NCBI GenBank assembly: GCA_031367285.1
Contig: JANLPN010000389.1
Location: 1 to 30,336, forward strand
DNA from: CAISIP01 sp031367285
GTDB taxonomy: Bacteria; Pseudomonadota; Gammaproteobacteria; Burkholderiales; Burkholderiaceae_C
Direction of reading: 5' to 3'
Length of the DNA stretch: 30,336 bases
Shown: positions 1 through 9,471 of the stretch, piece after piece
How the letters are laid out: each line of letters begins with the position of its first letter
Position numbering within the stretch: position 1 is the stretch's first letter
Program-made: the position numbers and the translations under genes
Notes under the pieces: generated by a model
Told to the model about the DNA's origin: nothing
Seen by the model: only the letters and a program-made list of their open reading frames with translations
Databases searched by the model: none

Positions 1-480
1 TGGCTGGTCGCCGGCTGCCTGTTCCAGACCGTCTGGAACCTGCGTTGTGGCAGGTCGCCCACGGACGGCATCAAGGACTACGACCTGTTTTATTTCGACG
101 GCGGCGACCTGTCGCCGGAGGTGGAAGCCGCCGTCGGCGAACGGGTCGCCCAATGCTACCGCGATCTCCCCATTACGGTCGAGGCCAAGAACCAGGCACG
201 TGTACACACCTGGTACGCGGACTGGTTTGGTTTCCCCTACCCGGCACTGGCAAATTCACACGCCGCCATCGACCGTTTCCTCGTGCCTTGCACCTGTGTC
301 GGCCTGCAAAACGGCGCCGAGCTTGAGTCGCCGCCGACGCTCTACGCGCCGAATGGCGTGGAAGAGCTGTACCAAGGCATTCTGCGCCCCAACCCCTTGT
401 GTGACCACCGCCCGCTGTTCCGGAACAAAGCCTTCAGTTACCGTGCAAGATGGGACTGGCTACGGATCGTCGAGAGCTGA
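1..480 (+). CDS. Nucleotidyltransferase family protein (DUF925/NTP_transf_6 type), 3' part
   Basis: The reading frame is open from the first base and stops at 478-480, so the N-terminus lies outside the window; about 159 residues are visible. The run KDYDLFYFD carries the D-x-D metal/nucleotide-binding pattern of the nucleotidyltransferase fold. The later stretches NQARVHTWY, IDRFLVPCTCVG, YAPNG, LRPNP and the closing RARWDWL match the conserved layout I recall for the bacterial family PF06042/COG3575. No substrate is established for that family, so no specific reaction is assigned. The gene converges on gspF, with only 19 bp between the two stop codons, and I see no clear terminator there. 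The family call is fairly secure; the biological role is unknown. Confidence 0.8.
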   Translation, partial: WLVAGCLFQTVWNLRCGRSPTDGIKDYDLFYFDGGDLSPEVEAAVGERVAQCYRDLPITVEAKNQARVHTWYADWFGFPYPALANSHAAIDRFLVPCTCVGLQNGAELESPPTLYAPNGVEELYQGILRPNPLCDHRPLFRNKAFSYRARWDWLRIVES

Positions 481-499
481 ACAGCACAGTGCCTCAGAG

Positions 500-1753
500 T
501 CAGCGCACCAGCTGATTGAGCTGGATGATGGGCAGCATCACCGCCAGCACAATCAGCATCACCACCAGGCCCATCACAACGATCAACAAGGGTTCCAGAA
601 TCGTTGCCAGCGCCATCGCGCGGCGCTGTACGTCGTTGGCCAATTGCACTGCCGCTCTCTGCAGCATCAAGGGCAACTGCCCGGTTTGTTCGCCCAGGCG
701 GGCAAACATGGCCAGCAAACCCGGAAAGCGCTTTTTCTGCCCCAGCGCCGAGGCCAGGGGCGCACCCTCGCGCACCAGCACCAGCGCATCCAGGGCATCC
801 GAACGCATGGCCCGGTTGTTGAGTGTTTCGGCCGCTGCCTGGAGCGCCTTGAGTATGGGCACACCGGCCGCCGCCAGCATGGCCAGGGTGTTGGCAAACC
901 GCGCCGCGTTGTAACCACGCGCCAGCCGTCCGACCAGCGGCAGGTTCAGAAATGCGGCATCGAACCTCTGCCGCATGTTCTCGTTCTTCAGGGCCTGACG
1001 CGCCACCAGTCCAAGCAGCGCCGCCAGCGCCAGAACCAACAGCCCGTAGCTGCGCACCAGGGCGCTCAAACCCAGCATCGCCACGGTCAGCCAGGGCAGG
1101 GCTTTTTTGGTACCGGCAAACACGTTGGCAACCTGCGGTACGACGTAGGCGACCAGGAACGACACTATCAGGATGGCCACCACGGTCACGATGGCCGGAT
1201 AAAGGGCGGCACCCAGCAGCTTGGCTTTGAGCGCCTGTTGTTCGGCCAGATCATCGGCCAGCCGCTCCAGCACCAGGCCCAGATTGCCACTGTGTTCGCC
1301 AGCGCCAATCACCGAGACGTAGATATGCGAGAACTCGCGCGGATGCCGTGACAGCGCCTTGGCAAAACTGCTTCCTCCATTGACTTCGGCGCGCAGGCTC
1401 GCCACCAGGTTGCGCTGGCGCTGGTCCTGCGCTTCTTCACTCAAGGCCGCCAGCGCACGCTCCAGCGGCAGACTGGCGGATACCAGACCGGCGATCTGGC
1501 GCGTCCAGATCGCAAGCTCGGCGGCGTCAAACACGCGACCCGCGAACGGTGTCCACCGGACGCCCTGCCCCGTCCCATCCTGCAATTGCGCGCCGCCCGA
1601 CGCGCCGGAGCCGGCACCAAGCGCCTCTACTTGCAGCGGCACCAGCGCCTGCGCACGCAGGGCGCTGCGCGCCGCGCGCGCGGTATCGGCCTCCAGTACG
1701 CCTTTGCGCGTCAGGCCCTGGGTGTCGATTGCTTCGAAGGAATAAGCGGGCAT
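500..1753 (-). CDS. gspF: Type II secretion inner-membrane platform protein GspF
   Basis: A 417-residue polytopic inner-membrane protein, the usual GspF length. It is the platform protein that links the GspE ATPase to the pseudopilus. The N-terminus (MPAYSFEAID, then KGVLEAD) is the typical GspF opening. Two T2SSF repeat domains are visible, at about residues 75-200 and 275-400. Hydrophobic segments lie near 183-205, 222-250 and 383-408. The motif GEHSGNLG (about 152-159) and the related GEQTGQLP in the second half are the hallmark repeats. It is the last gene of the gsp operon, starting 12 bp after the gspE stop with an ATG at 1753, and it converges on the upstream partial gene. Confidence 0.96.
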   Translation of the reverse strand: MPAYSFEAIDTQGLTRKGVLEADTARAARSALRAQALVPLQVEALGAGSGASGGAQLQDGTGQGVRWTPFAGRVFDAAELAIWTRQIAGLVSASLPLERALAALSEEAQDQRQRNLVASLRAEVNGGSSFAKALSRHPREFSHIYVSVIGAGEHSGNLGLVLERLADDLAEQQALKAKLLGAALYPAIVTVVAILIVSFLVAYVVPQVANVFAGTKKALPWLTVAMLGLSALVRSYGLLVLALAALLGLVARQALKNENMRQRFDAAFLNLPLVGRLARGYNAARFANTLAMLAAAGVPILKALQAAAETLNNRAMRSDALDALVLVREGAPLASALGQKKRFPGLLAMFARLGEQTGQLPLMLQRAAVQLANDVQRRAMALATILEPLLIVVMGLVVMLIVLAVMLPIIQLNQLVR

Positions 1754-1765
1754 CGACCGTGCGCC

Positions 1766-3154
1766 CTAGTCTCGCGTAACTCGCACCAGTTCCTCGCGAG
1801 CCGTCACGCCGGCCCGCACCAGCCGTTCGCCGTCCTCGCGCATCAAGGTCATGCCGCCCGCAATCGCAGCGGCACGGATATCGGCCTCGGACGCCGTGTT
1901 GTGAATCTGGGCCCGGATCGCATCGTCCGCCACCAGCAACTCGTACACGCCGGTGCGGCCCGCGTACCCGGTGTGGGCACACTGTTTGCAGCCCTTGCCC
2001 TGGCAATGGGTACACCACTTGCGCACCAGGCGCTGGGCCAGAACACCCAGCAGCGAAGAACTCAGCAGAAATGGTTCCACGCCCATGTCGGTCAGGCGCG
2101 TCACCGCACTGGCCGCGTCGTTGGTGTGCAAGGTGGCCAGCACCAGGTGCCCGGTCAGCGAGGCCTGGATGGCGATTTGCGCGGTCTCGAAATCACGGAT
2201 CTCGCCGATCATGATCACGTCCGGGTCCTGGCGCAGGATGGCGCGCAGCGCCAGTGCAAAACTCAGATCGATCTTCGGGTTCACCTGGGTCTGCCCTATG
2301 CCCGAGAGTTCGTATTCGATCGGGTCTTCCACCGTCATGATGTTGCTGCTGCCCGCGTCCAGACGGCTCAGCGCGGCATACAGCGTGGTGGTCTTGCCCG
2401 AGCCCGTGGGGCCGGTAACCAGGATGATGCCGTGCGGTTGTGCAATCAATTGCTCGAAGCGCTGCAGCGTATGGCCCTCCATGCCGACCGCCTCCAGGCT
2501 CAGCTTGGCGCCGGTCTTGTCAAGCAGCCGCAACACGGCGCGCTCGCCATGGGCGCTGGGCAAGGTGCTGACCCGCACATCCACGGCACGGGTACCGATG
2601 CGCAGGCTGATGCGGCCGTCCTGCGGCAATCGCTTCTCGGAGATATCCAGTTCCGCCATGATCTTCAGCCGCGATATCAGCGCCGCGTGCAGAGCCCGGT
2701 TTGGCTGCACCACTTCGCGCAGCGTGCCGTCGACCCGAAAACGCACGCTGCTGTGGCGCTCATACGGTTCTATGTGGATGTCGCTGGCGCCATCGCGCGC
2801 GGCCTGGGTCAGCAAGGCATTCAGCAGCCGGATGATGGGTGCATCGTCGGCCGCTTCCAGCAGGTCTTCCACCGCCGGCAACTCCTGCATCATGCGGCTC
2901 AGGTCAGCATCGGATTCGACCTCGCTGGCTACCAGCGCCGCACTCGACTCCCCCTGCGAATACGCCACGCTGATACGCTGAACCAGCGCCTCCGCGGCCA
3001 TGGATTCAATGGCTACCACCGGAAACTTGCGCAGCACTTCGCCCAGCGCGCCGCGGGACGACGCCTGGTGTAGCACCAGTGTCATCGCATCGCCGCCATC
3101 CAGCAGCAGCAACTGGTTTTCGCGTGCGAAGGCGTACGGCAGCGGAAACTTCAT
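1766..3154 (-). CDS. gspE: Type II secretion ATPase GspE
   Basis: A 462-residue cytoplasmic ATPase that powers pseudopilus assembly. The Walker A motif GPTGSGKT is at residues 248-255. The Asp-box region follows (VEDPIE, about 275-280), then a Walker B segment (DVIMIGEIRD, 312-321) and the His-box TLHTND (341-346). A zinc-binding tetracysteine motif, typical of GspE/PilB, is present as C381, C384, C389 and C392. The N-terminal N1E-type domain is short, which accounts for a length somewhat below that of the E. coli or Vibrio proteins. The ATG is at 3154, six bp after the gspD stop, so the gene is almost certainly co-translated with gspD and gspF. Confidence 0.97.
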   Translation of the reverse strand: MKFPLPYAFARENQLLLLDGGDAMTLVLHQASSRGALGEVLRKFPVVAIESMAAEALVQRISVAYSQGESSAALVASEVESDADLSRMMQELPAVEDLLEAADDAPIIRLLNALLTQAARDGASDIHIEPYERHSSVRFRVDGTLREVVQPNRALHAALISRLKIMAELDISEKRLPQDGRISLRIGTRAVDVRVSTLPSAHGERAVLRLLDKTGAKLSLEAVGMEGHTLQRFEQLIAQPHGIILVTGPTGSGKTTTLYAALSRLDAGSSNIMTVEDPIEYELSGIGQTQVNPKIDLSFALALRAILRQDPDVIMIGEIRDFETAQIAIQASLTGHLVLATLHTNDAASAVTRLTDMGVEPFLLSSSLLGVLAQRLVRKWCTHCQGKGCKQCAHTGYAGRTGVYELLVADDAIRAQIHNTASEADIRAAAIAGGMTLMREDGERLVRAGVTAREELVRVTRD

Positions 3155-3160
3155 GGGCAG

Positions 3161-5215
3161 CTACTTCTGCGCGGCGCCAGGTGTCACCGGCACCGACAGT
3201 GGCGGACGCGGCGCGGCAAACGGCATCACGGGCGCGGCGTCAATCTGAAGCACCGGACTGGCCGGCGGCTGCAGTTCCCTCTGACCGGCGCGCATCAACT
3301 CGTAGCGGTCCAGCGACAGAGTGTCGAGCGCGTTAGCGTCGCGCACCACCACGGGCCGCAGAAAAACCATCAGGTTGGTCTTCTTGCGCGAGCGGCTTTC
3401 GCTCTTGAACAGGTTGCCGAAAAAAGGAACGTCTCCGAGCACTGGTACCTTGTCCTGGTTGCCTGCATATTCGTCCTGCAGCAGACCACCCAGCACCACG
3501 ATCGCACCATCGTCCACCAGCACGGTGGATTCAATGGAGCGCTTATTGGTGATCAGGCCGGTGCTGGAGTTGATCGACGAGGCCTGCACACTCGAAACCT
3601 CCTGGAACAGCGTCAGTTTGACGGTGCCGTTTTCGCTGATTTGCGGCTTGACCCGCAGCGTGAGGCCTACGTCCTTGCGCTCGACGGTCTGGAACGGGTT
3701 GACCGTGCCGGAAGCTCCGGTGCTGTTGGTAAAAGTGCCGGTGACAAAGGGCACGTTCTGGCCGATCACGATCTTGGCCTCCTCGTTGTCCAGCGTCAGC
3801 AGGTTGGGGGTGGACAGAATGTTGCCGTCGCCCGTGGATTGCAGAAACCGGGCCAGGAATCCCAGCACATAGACACCGTTGACACGGTTGGCGACGCCGA
3901 TGTTCAGGCCAGTGCCCGGCACCGCAGTGCCGGCCGCCGCACCGGCAGCCAGCGCGATGATGTTGTTGCCGCCGGATCCGAAGTTGGTGCCCAGCAGGCC
4001 GATGCTGCCATCGCCGTTCTTGCCCAGGGCGCCTTGCCACTGGATGCCGAACTCGGCTGCCTTGTCGGCATTGACCTCGGCGATCAGTGACTCCACGAAC
4101 ACCTGCGCCCGGCGCGCGTCAAGCTGGTCGATCACGGCACGCAACTGCCGGTACTGCGGTTCAGGCGCGGTGATGACCAGCGAATTGGTGGCCGGGTCGG
4201 CCTGGATTTGCCCTCCGGTGGAAGGCTGGGCCGATGCCTGTACGGCTGCGGCGGCACCGGCTACCGGCACTCCGGGTACGACGGAAGACGATGACGTAGC
4301 CGTACCTGCCAGTGCGGCGCGCAAGGTAGTCGCAAGCTTGGTGGCATCCGCGTTTTTTAGGTACACCACGTGGATGTTGCCCGCGGCGTCCGCGGACGAC
4401 GGCGTGTCCAGCCGCTCGACCAGTGACCTGATCAGCAAGACCCGCGCCGGGTTGGCCGCCCGCACGATCAGGGTATTGCTGCGCGGCTCAGCAATCACCA
4501 CGGTGCGGAACGCGTTGTCTACCTGGCCTTGACCCTGGGCCGCGCCCGGCCCCGCGACGGTCTGGGTCAGACGTGCCACGAGCGGCGCCAGGTCGGATGC
4601 CAACGCGTATTTGAGTTGCAATACCTCGACGTCGGTCGCATTGGGCAGATCCATCGCCGCGATGATGCGGCCCAGGCGCTGCAGGTTGTCCGCGTAGTCT
4701 GTAATCACCAGGGAGTTGTTGCCCGGGTTGACGTTGATTGTGTTGTTGGGGCTGATCAGCGGGCGCAGCACCGGCACCAGATTGTTGGCGGTTTCATGCT
4801 GTAGCAGAAATATGCGTGTCACGATCTGGTTGCCACCCGGCTCCGCCGGCGCAATCGACACGATGGTGCCCTGCAGTTTGGCGTCGGCTTCCGGAATTAC
4901 CTTGGCTATACCCGCCGTCTCCACCACGGCGTAGCCCTGCAAACGAAGCGCCGCCAGGAACTGGTTGTAGGCAGCGGCGGGTGTTTGGGGCTTGTCGCTG
5001 GACAGGTTGATGGTGCCCTTGACCCTTGGGTCCACCACCATGGTGCGGCCGGTAATCACCCCCATGGTACGGGCCACCGCTTCGATCTCGGCGCCCACAA
5101 AATTGAGCGTGACCGGCTCGCCGGGCTTCTGGGCCCAGACAGTACCTGCAATACACAAAGCCATGCAGGCAAAGATCACGCACATAGACCGGCGCAACTG
5201 GTAAGTCTTATTCAT
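3161..5215 (-). CDS. gspD: Type II secretion outer-membrane secretin GspD
   Basis: A 684-residue secretin that forms the outer-membrane channel. The ATG at 5215 gives MNKTYQLRRS followed by a hydrophobic stretch ending in TVWAQ, a Sec signal peptide with likely cleavage after A29. The frame is open further upstream, but an earlier start would bury the signal. Next come the N0 domain (PVTLNFVGAEIEAVARTMG) and N1-N3 repeats, whose NSLVITDYADN and NTLIVRA motifs are typical. An Ala/Gly/Ser-rich loop lies near residue 310. The C-terminal secretin domain contains VPVLGDVPFFGNLF. The tail after it is short and Pro-rich. It starts 52 bp after gspN and precedes gspE by 6 bp. No pilotin gene is visible. 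Confidence 0.97.
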   Translation of the reverse strand: MNKTYQLRRSMCVIFACMALCIAGTVWAQKPGEPVTLNFVGAEIEAVARTMGVITGRTMVVDPRVKGTINLSSDKPQTPAAAYNQFLAALRLQGYAVVETAGIAKVIPEADAKLQGTIVSIAPAEPGGNQIVTRIFLLQHETANNLVPVLRPLISPNNTINVNPGNNSLVITDYADNLQRLGRIIAAMDLPNATDVEVLQLKYALASDLAPLVARLTQTVAGPGAAQGQGQVDNAFRTVVIAEPRSNTLIVRAANPARVLLIRSLVERLDTPSSADAAGNIHVVYLKNADATKLATTLRAALAGTATSSSSVVPGVPVAGAAAAVQASAQPSTGGQIQADPATNSLVITAPEPQYRQLRAVIDQLDARRAQVFVESLIAEVNADKAAEFGIQWQGALGKNGDGSIGLLGTNFGSGGNNIIALAAGAAAGTAVPGTGLNIGVANRVNGVYVLGFLARFLQSTGDGNILSTPNLLTLDNEEAKIVIGQNVPFVTGTFTNSTGASGTVNPFQTVERKDVGLTLRVKPQISENGTVKLTLFQEVSSVQASSINSSTGLITNKRSIESTVLVDDGAIVVLGGLLQDEYAGNQDKVPVLGDVPFFGNLFKSESRSRKKTNLMVFLRPVVVRDANALDTLSLDRYELMRAGQRELQPPASPVLQIDAAPVMPFAAPRPPLSVPVTPGAAQK

Positions 5216-5267
5216 ACCTGAACCCAAAAAAACCATTCTGTTGCCAAACACCGTGCATCTCGCCCTC

Positions 5268-6050
5268 TCAGCCTTGCCCCAGCGCGATGAGCGATCTGGC
5301 GCCTTGTCGGCGTCCAACCATGTTGAGCAGATTGCCCAGCACCGGCTCGTCCTGCGGCGTCGCGCTCGCCTCACCCCGGAAGCTCCAGCGCGCCCCGTTC
5401 CACTGACCACTGCCGCCAAGGCTCAGACTTCCTTCCAGGGTTTGCAGCTGCAACACCGGCGCCCCCTGGCCGGTGCTGCCCGCCAGAAGCAAGCGGTAGC
5501 TGCCCAGGGGCTTGAGCGTAGACAGACTGGACGACACGCCAAGCGCTTCCAGCTGCGCACTGCCCACCAGCCGGATGCGCCCCTCGGTCCATTCTACTGA
5601 CAAGCCCTCCGAACGAAGGTCCAGTTGGCCCTGCGCCTGCAAGGTGTTCCAGGGCGCACCGAGGCCGGCCAGCAGGCCGGCAGGCCAATGCGACACGGCG
5701 TCGGCCACCACGAGCGTAACGCCGCTCCAGGCCGGTACCAAGGTCGTCTCCAGCGGTGCCGGCGTGCAACAGCCGGCCCGTAGCCGCAAGCGCAAGCCAT
5801 GCAGCACCGGGTCGAGTTCCCACGCAACACGCCCCGGCAGCGCCAATGCATCGGTGCTGCCAGCGCCACCGGACAACACCAGTTGCGCGTCGCCGCGCCA
5901 CACCGAGCCTTGCGGGTCCAGCAACTGCACCTGGGTGGCGCTGGCCACCGCAAGGGCAGCCGCCAGCCAGGCAGCCGGTGCAAAAATCACGACTCCCACG
6001 ATCAGGCCGCAGACCGCGCCCACGCCAGCCATACGCGCGCTCACGGCCAC
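5268..6050 (-). CDS. gspN: Type II secretion protein GspN
   Basis: A 260-residue bitopic inner-membrane protein. One hydrophobic segment at about residues 9-36 is followed by a periplasmic domain with the GspN pattern VQLLDPQGSVWRGDA, LPGRVAWELDP and, near the end, GSGQWNGARWSFRGEASATP. GspN is a non-universal T2SS component and is usual in betaproteobacterial gsp loci. The farthest usable start is GTG at 6050, four bp after the gspM stop; a GTG at 6044 and an ATG at 6032 are alternatives. It lies between gspM and gspD in the same transcription unit. The family call rests on the position plus these motifs. Confidence 0.88.
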   Translation of the reverse strand: MAVSARMAGVGAVCGLIVGVVIFAPAAWLAAALAVASATQVQLLDPQGSVWRGDAQLVLSGGAGSTDALALPGRVAWELDPVLHGLRLRLRAGCCTPAPLETTLVPAWSGVTLVVADAVSHWPAGLLAGLGAPWNTLQAQGQLDLRSEGLSVEWTEGRIRLVGSAQLEALGVSSSLSTLKPLGSYRLLLAGSTGQGAPVLQLQTLEGSLSLGGSGQWNGARWSFRGEASATPQDEPVLGNLLNMVGRRQGARSLIALGQG

Positions 6051-6054
6051 ACTC

Positions 6055-6534
6055 TCATGCAGGCGGCAGGTCGAGGACCACGGTACCGTCCCAGCCGTTC
6101 GGCCCCCGGGTCAGGCCTGCTTGCCGGGCCGTGACGCGGGCGTCAGTACGCACCTGGCCCAGCCACTGGGCCAATACGTCGGGCGCGGCAGCCTTGAGGC
6201 TGACCGTCACACGGTCTCCGGCAACGCTGAGCTGGGCGGCGGCTCCCAGACGCTGCTGCAGCGACAGCTCAAGCACTCGCAAGGCCTCGTCGCGGCCCAC
6301 CGCCGGCCGGCTTTGCAAAGCCTTGGCCTGCGCCGCCAGTTTTTCCATCGATTGCCGCTGGGCGGCCAGTGCTTCCAGTTGGGCCGGCGCCGCCCGCACG
6401 GTCCTGAGCGCGGGAGCGACACCCAGGCCCCACACCGCAGCTAGCGCAAGCAAAGCACCCGCCACCAGCACCATGCGCTGCTCACGTGTATTCAGCCGGT
6501 TCCAGAAAGTGCGCGCCGCGTTGAAACGAGTCAT
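6055..6534 (-). CDS. gspM: Type II secretion protein GspM
   Basis: A 159-residue bitopic inner-membrane protein with a short cytoplasmic N-terminus containing RLNTREQRMV, one membrane helix (about 21-41), a helical segment and a small periplasmic ferredoxin-like domain (about 75-158). This is the standard GspM architecture; it partners GspL and the ATPase complex at the inner membrane. The ATG at 6534 overlaps the gspL stop as ATGA (6531-6534), a sign of translational coupling. Sequence conservation in this family is low, so order in the operon (L-M-N) is part of the evidence. Confidence 0.92.
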   Translation of the reverse strand: MTRFNAARTFWNRLNTREQRMVLVAGALLALAAVWGLGVAPALRTVRAAPAQLEALAAQRQSMEKLAAQAKALQSRPAVGRDEALRVLELSLQQRLGAAAQLSVAGDRVTVSLKAAAPDVLAQWLGQVRTDARVTARQAGLTRGPNGWDGTVVLDLPPA

Positions 6535-7736
6535 TGGCCGGCCCCTGCGCGAACCACCAGGTGCTCACCCTCGATCCGGGCGGTATACGACTGGCTTTGC
6601 AATTTGCTACCCACCTGTGCAGCCTGCGAGGCTTTCAGCCCCAGGCCTTTGAGTACCAGTTCACCGGGGGAATAGTTGATTGCCGTTGGCGTCAGGCCGG
6701 GCGGCAAGGCCGATCCGACCGCACCCAGCATCACTTCCAGATCGCTTCCTGACAAAGCCCCGCTGGTCTGGCGCAACAGGCCCAGCTCACGCTCCATTTG
6801 CAGCGGCGCATCCACAATCGTGCGGACCTTGGGAAAGGTCTGGCTGAGCAAACCCCGGACTTGTTCGCGCCTGGTCTGCAGCGTCGTTTCCTGCCGCCAC
6901 GCCCAGGCATTGAGCCCCACCAGGTTGGCCAGCAACAGCAGGGATACCCCCCAGCGCGCGGCACGCCAGCCCGGTGCGCGTGCAAACTCCTTCCAGGCCT
7001 GCCCCCAGCGCCGCGCCATGCGCCCGCCACTCGAAATGGCCAGATCAAACTGCGCCAACTCCCAGTCCGTCCGGCTGCTGGCCAACAAACCCTCGGCCGG
7101 AGTCTGGATCGTTACCGGGCGCGCCAGCACCTGCTCGGCCAACTCCGCCAGAGCCGGCTCCACGAAAACGGTGGCGCCTTCAAAGCCTTGCCGCGCAGCG
7201 CCAAGCAATTCCGCCGCCATATCCAGAGGCCCGCACAACACACCATCGGTATCGACCAGCGCAAGCTGCGCGTCCCGCGCGGAACCCGTCACCTGCAAGC
7301 GGCGTTGCGCCGGGTCGCTGCCGACAGGGGCAAACTGCGGTATGACCCGACTTGCCGGCCGTTTTGCCAGCTCAAAAAACTCCAGCATGGACCGCAGCCA
7401 GCTCTTGTCGCACGCCGCTACCCATGAAATGCCGTCTAGCGCGCGACCAGGCCCGACTGCCAGTGCCAGATTGCCGGGTTCGTCCAGCAAGGCGTCCTCC
7501 AAAATACCCTCCAGTGCCTGGCGCAAACGGTTGGCGGCAAGCGGCGGCAGCTTGACGGCATGCCAGGACAGGCAACGTGCGGGAACCACCAGCACCAGGC
7601 TGCCGGCGGCAGGCAACAAACCCAGCGGTGCTGTTCCATGGCCCAGCACGGCCTGGCCATCGTCCGAAAGCACGTAATCAAATTCCGTGCCGGCGAGCGG
7701 CCTGACAGGTGGCAGGGCAAGGGTCAGTGTGGACAT
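6531..7736 (-). CDS. gspL: Type II secretion protein GspL
   Basis: A 401-residue protein. The cytoplasmic actin-like domain (about 1-250, with ARCLSWHAVKLPP and LEGILEDALL) recruits GspE. One transmembrane helix lies near residues 261-280 (GVSLLLLANLVGLNAWAW), followed by a periplasmic ferredoxin-like domain. The helix is followed by the typical charged coil and QTFPKVRTIVD region. The ATG at 7736 gives MSTLTLALPP; the frame extends upstream but without family-like sequence. There is a 38-bp gap after gspK, the largest within the G-N block, and a four-base overlap with gspM. Confidence 0.95.
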   Translation of the reverse strand: MSTLTLALPPVRPLAGTEFDYVLSDDGQAVLGHGTAPLGLLPAAGSLVLVVPARCLSWHAVKLPPLAANRLRQALEGILEDALLDEPGNLALAVGPGRALDGISWVAACDKSWLRSMLEFFELAKRPASRVIPQFAPVGSDPAQRRLQVTGSARDAQLALVDTDGVLCGPLDMAAELLGAARQGFEGATVFVEPALAELAEQVLARPVTIQTPAEGLLASSRTDWELAQFDLAISSGGRMARRWGQAWKEFARAPGWRAARWGVSLLLLANLVGLNAWAWRQETTLQTRREQVRGLLSQTFPKVRTIVDAPLQMERELGLLRQTSGALSGSDLEVMLGAVGSALPPGLTPTAINYSPGELVLKGLGLKASQAAQVGSKLQSQSYTARIEGEHLVVRAGAGQ

Positions 7737-7774
7737 GCGCAGATTGTAGATAGGCAGCTGCCGTGTAACCGGCG

Positions 7775-8746
7775 TTACGGAGGCAACTGCGGCAGGTGTG
7801 GCACGCTGGCGGGATCCAGCACGGCACGCTCTCGCCACAGCGTAGTTACGTCCAGGCCATTGCGTTGCACCAGCGAATGCTCCTCAACCACGGCTCGCTC
7901 CAGGCGCAGGCGACCACGGACTTCGAAGAAACGCGTGGCAACACTGAACTGGCCGCTGTCCAGCGGCACGGCGGCGGCCGAAATTGCCCTGCCGGCGGCG
8001 CCCAGCGTCTGGAACGGCGTGCGCGCGCGCGTGTTCACCAGTTGCCGTGCGGCACTAAGGTCCAGGCCCGGAATGCTGGCTGCCATGGCTTCCGGCGAGG
8101 CGGTATTGAGGTTGAGTGGTGTGCGGGTCGGCAACACCGTCACAAAAGGCGCGAGCTGTCGCAAAGACGCAGCCGACAGACCGAGCCAACGCAGTTGCTC
8201 CACCCGCTGCGGCAACAGGGGCGCGGCCTCAGCCGCGCCGGGATCAAGTGCCAGCCGCAGATTCTCGGACAGCGGTTCGACCTCGGACGAATCGAGCCCC
8301 AACAATTCAAACAGCCGCATGAACGCCTGCAGATCCGGCTCCGACACCTTGCCCGCTGCCAGCAGGTTCATCACGTTCATGCGCGACTGGGCATCGGTGA
8401 TGTAGCCGGAAAGAAAGACGTCCTCGCCCTGGTCGGTGTTGTTGCGGTCCATGGCCAGGAACGTGGACAGGCGCGACTCCGACAAAACCACGCTCCAGGG
8501 CTCGGCCAGGTGGTCCGCCCCGCCGGTGCGAGCGTCTTCGCGCAGGATCAGGCGCGCCCAGTCCAATGCACCACCCAGCATCCAGCCAGCTTGCACCCGA
8601 CTGCGTTCACTGGCTTCTATCTCCACGCCGCGCCATTGCTGCCACAACGCCCCGGCGGCCAGGGTAGCCACCAGGGCCACGGTCAACATGGCCATCAACA
8701 GAGCGGCGCCCTGTTGGGCCGGCCCTTGCCGGGTGGGCGGCATCAT
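7775..8746 (-). CDS. gspK: Type II secretion minor pseudopilin GspK
   Basis: A 323-residue large minor pseudopilin that caps the pseudopilus tip with GspI and GspJ. The N-terminus shows a prepilin cleavage site (QQG followed by AALLMAMLTVALVATLAAGALW). As is usual for GspK, it lacks the Glu at mature position 5. The T2SSK signatures YITDAQSRMNVMNL, LNLNTASPEAMAASIPG and ARTPF are present. The proposed ATG at 8746 overlaps the gspJ stop (8743-8745); a second ATG follows directly at 8743. The frame extends much farther upstream, but that part is a shadow of gspJ and gspI. Confidence 0.95.
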   Translation of the reverse strand: MMPPTRQGPAQQGAALLMAMLTVALVATLAAGALWQQWRGVEIEASERSRVQAGWMLGGALDWARLILREDARTGGADHLAEPWSVVLSESRLSTFLAMDRNNTDQGEDVFLSGYITDAQSRMNVMNLLAAGKVSEPDLQAFMRLFELLGLDSSEVEPLSENLRLALDPGAAEAAPLLPQRVEQLRWLGLSAASLRQLAPFVTVLPTRTPLNLNTASPEAMAASIPGLDLSAARQLVNTRARTPFQTLGAAGRAISAAAVPLDSGQFSVATRFFEVRGRLRLERAVVEEHSLVQRNGLDVTTLWRERAVLDPASVPHLPQLPP

Positions 8747-9471
8747 GACCTTCCCGCGCCCACCGTGGGCCGCACCCAGTCGCGCGTGAGCTTGCCGCTC
8801 ACGGCCTGCCCGGCAGACAGACTGAGCACCAGACGCACGCCGTCGGGCAGCGGCGCCTGCGCGCTGCTGCCCGCTGAACCTGCGCCGGCGGCGGAAGACA
8901 GCGGGCTGGTCCAGCTGTTGTTGCGGTAATAAAAAACCTGCCACTCGTCCAGACCGGTGATGGCGACCTCGCGCTGCCTGAGCTCCTCGGTAGCGTTCTG
9001 TCCCCACAAACCGGCCTGTTGCCAGGCCAGTTGCAACTGGGCGCGCGTGCGCAAGGGCGCCGACTGCCAGCGCAACCACTGGCGTTTGCCGTCCACCAGC
9101 CGCGCACCCCAGGCAATCACGCGCAGGCTGCCACCGCCCGCACCCGCCTGGACCGTTCCGGCAGCTGTTTCGGATGCCTGTGGCGCGTCTTCGTCGTACG
9201 CATACTGCCGCGTGATACGCAAGACCCGGCCATCGAAATCCAGGCCGCCTATCGGTGGCAATTGGGTCACCGCATCCAGATCCGCCCCCCATTGCGCCAG
9301 GCCCGACTGCAGGGCCAGCACGTCGTCGCTGTAGGCACGCGTCTGGCTTTGTGCACGGCCCATGCCGTCCAGCCCGCGCCAGGCCATCACGGCAAGCAGC
9401 GCCATCACCGCGAGCGCCACCAGCAATTCGACCAGCGTAAAGCCCGCACCCCGAGACCGGTGACGCTTCAC
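8743..9471 (-). CDS. gspJ: Type II secretion minor pseudopilin GspJ
   Basis: A 242-residue minor pseudopilin. The prepilin processing site is AG followed by FTLVELLVAL, with Glu at mature position 5. The body has the GspJ features WRGLDGMGRAQ, ITRQYAYDEDAPQ and RVIAWG. The start codon is GTG at 9471, overlapping the gspI stop codon by four bases (GTGA), so translation is probably coupled. An ATG start is not available in a family-consistent position. Confidence 0.95.
   Translation of the reverse strand: MKRHRSRGAGFTLVELLVALAVMALLAVMAWRGLDGMGRAQSQTRAYSDDVLALQSGLAQWGADLDAVTQLPPIGGLDFDGRVLRITRQYAYDEDAPQASETAAGTVQAGAGGGSLRVIAWGARLVDGKRQWLRWQSAPLRTRAQLQLAWQQAGLWGQNATEELRQREVAITGLDEWQVFYYRNNSWTSPLSSAAGAGSAGSSAQAPLPDGVRLVLSLSAGQAVSGKLTRDWVRPTVGAGRS

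Noticed and set aside
481..499. A terminator between the converging nucleotidyltransferase and gspF genes; likewise at 21616-21627 and 26460-26481.
   Set aside because: The gaps are 12-22 bp and show no convincing stem followed by a T-run.
5216..5419. A longer gspD start at 5419.
   Set aside because: It overlaps gspN and would place about 68 Arg-rich residues ahead of a normal Sec signal peptide.
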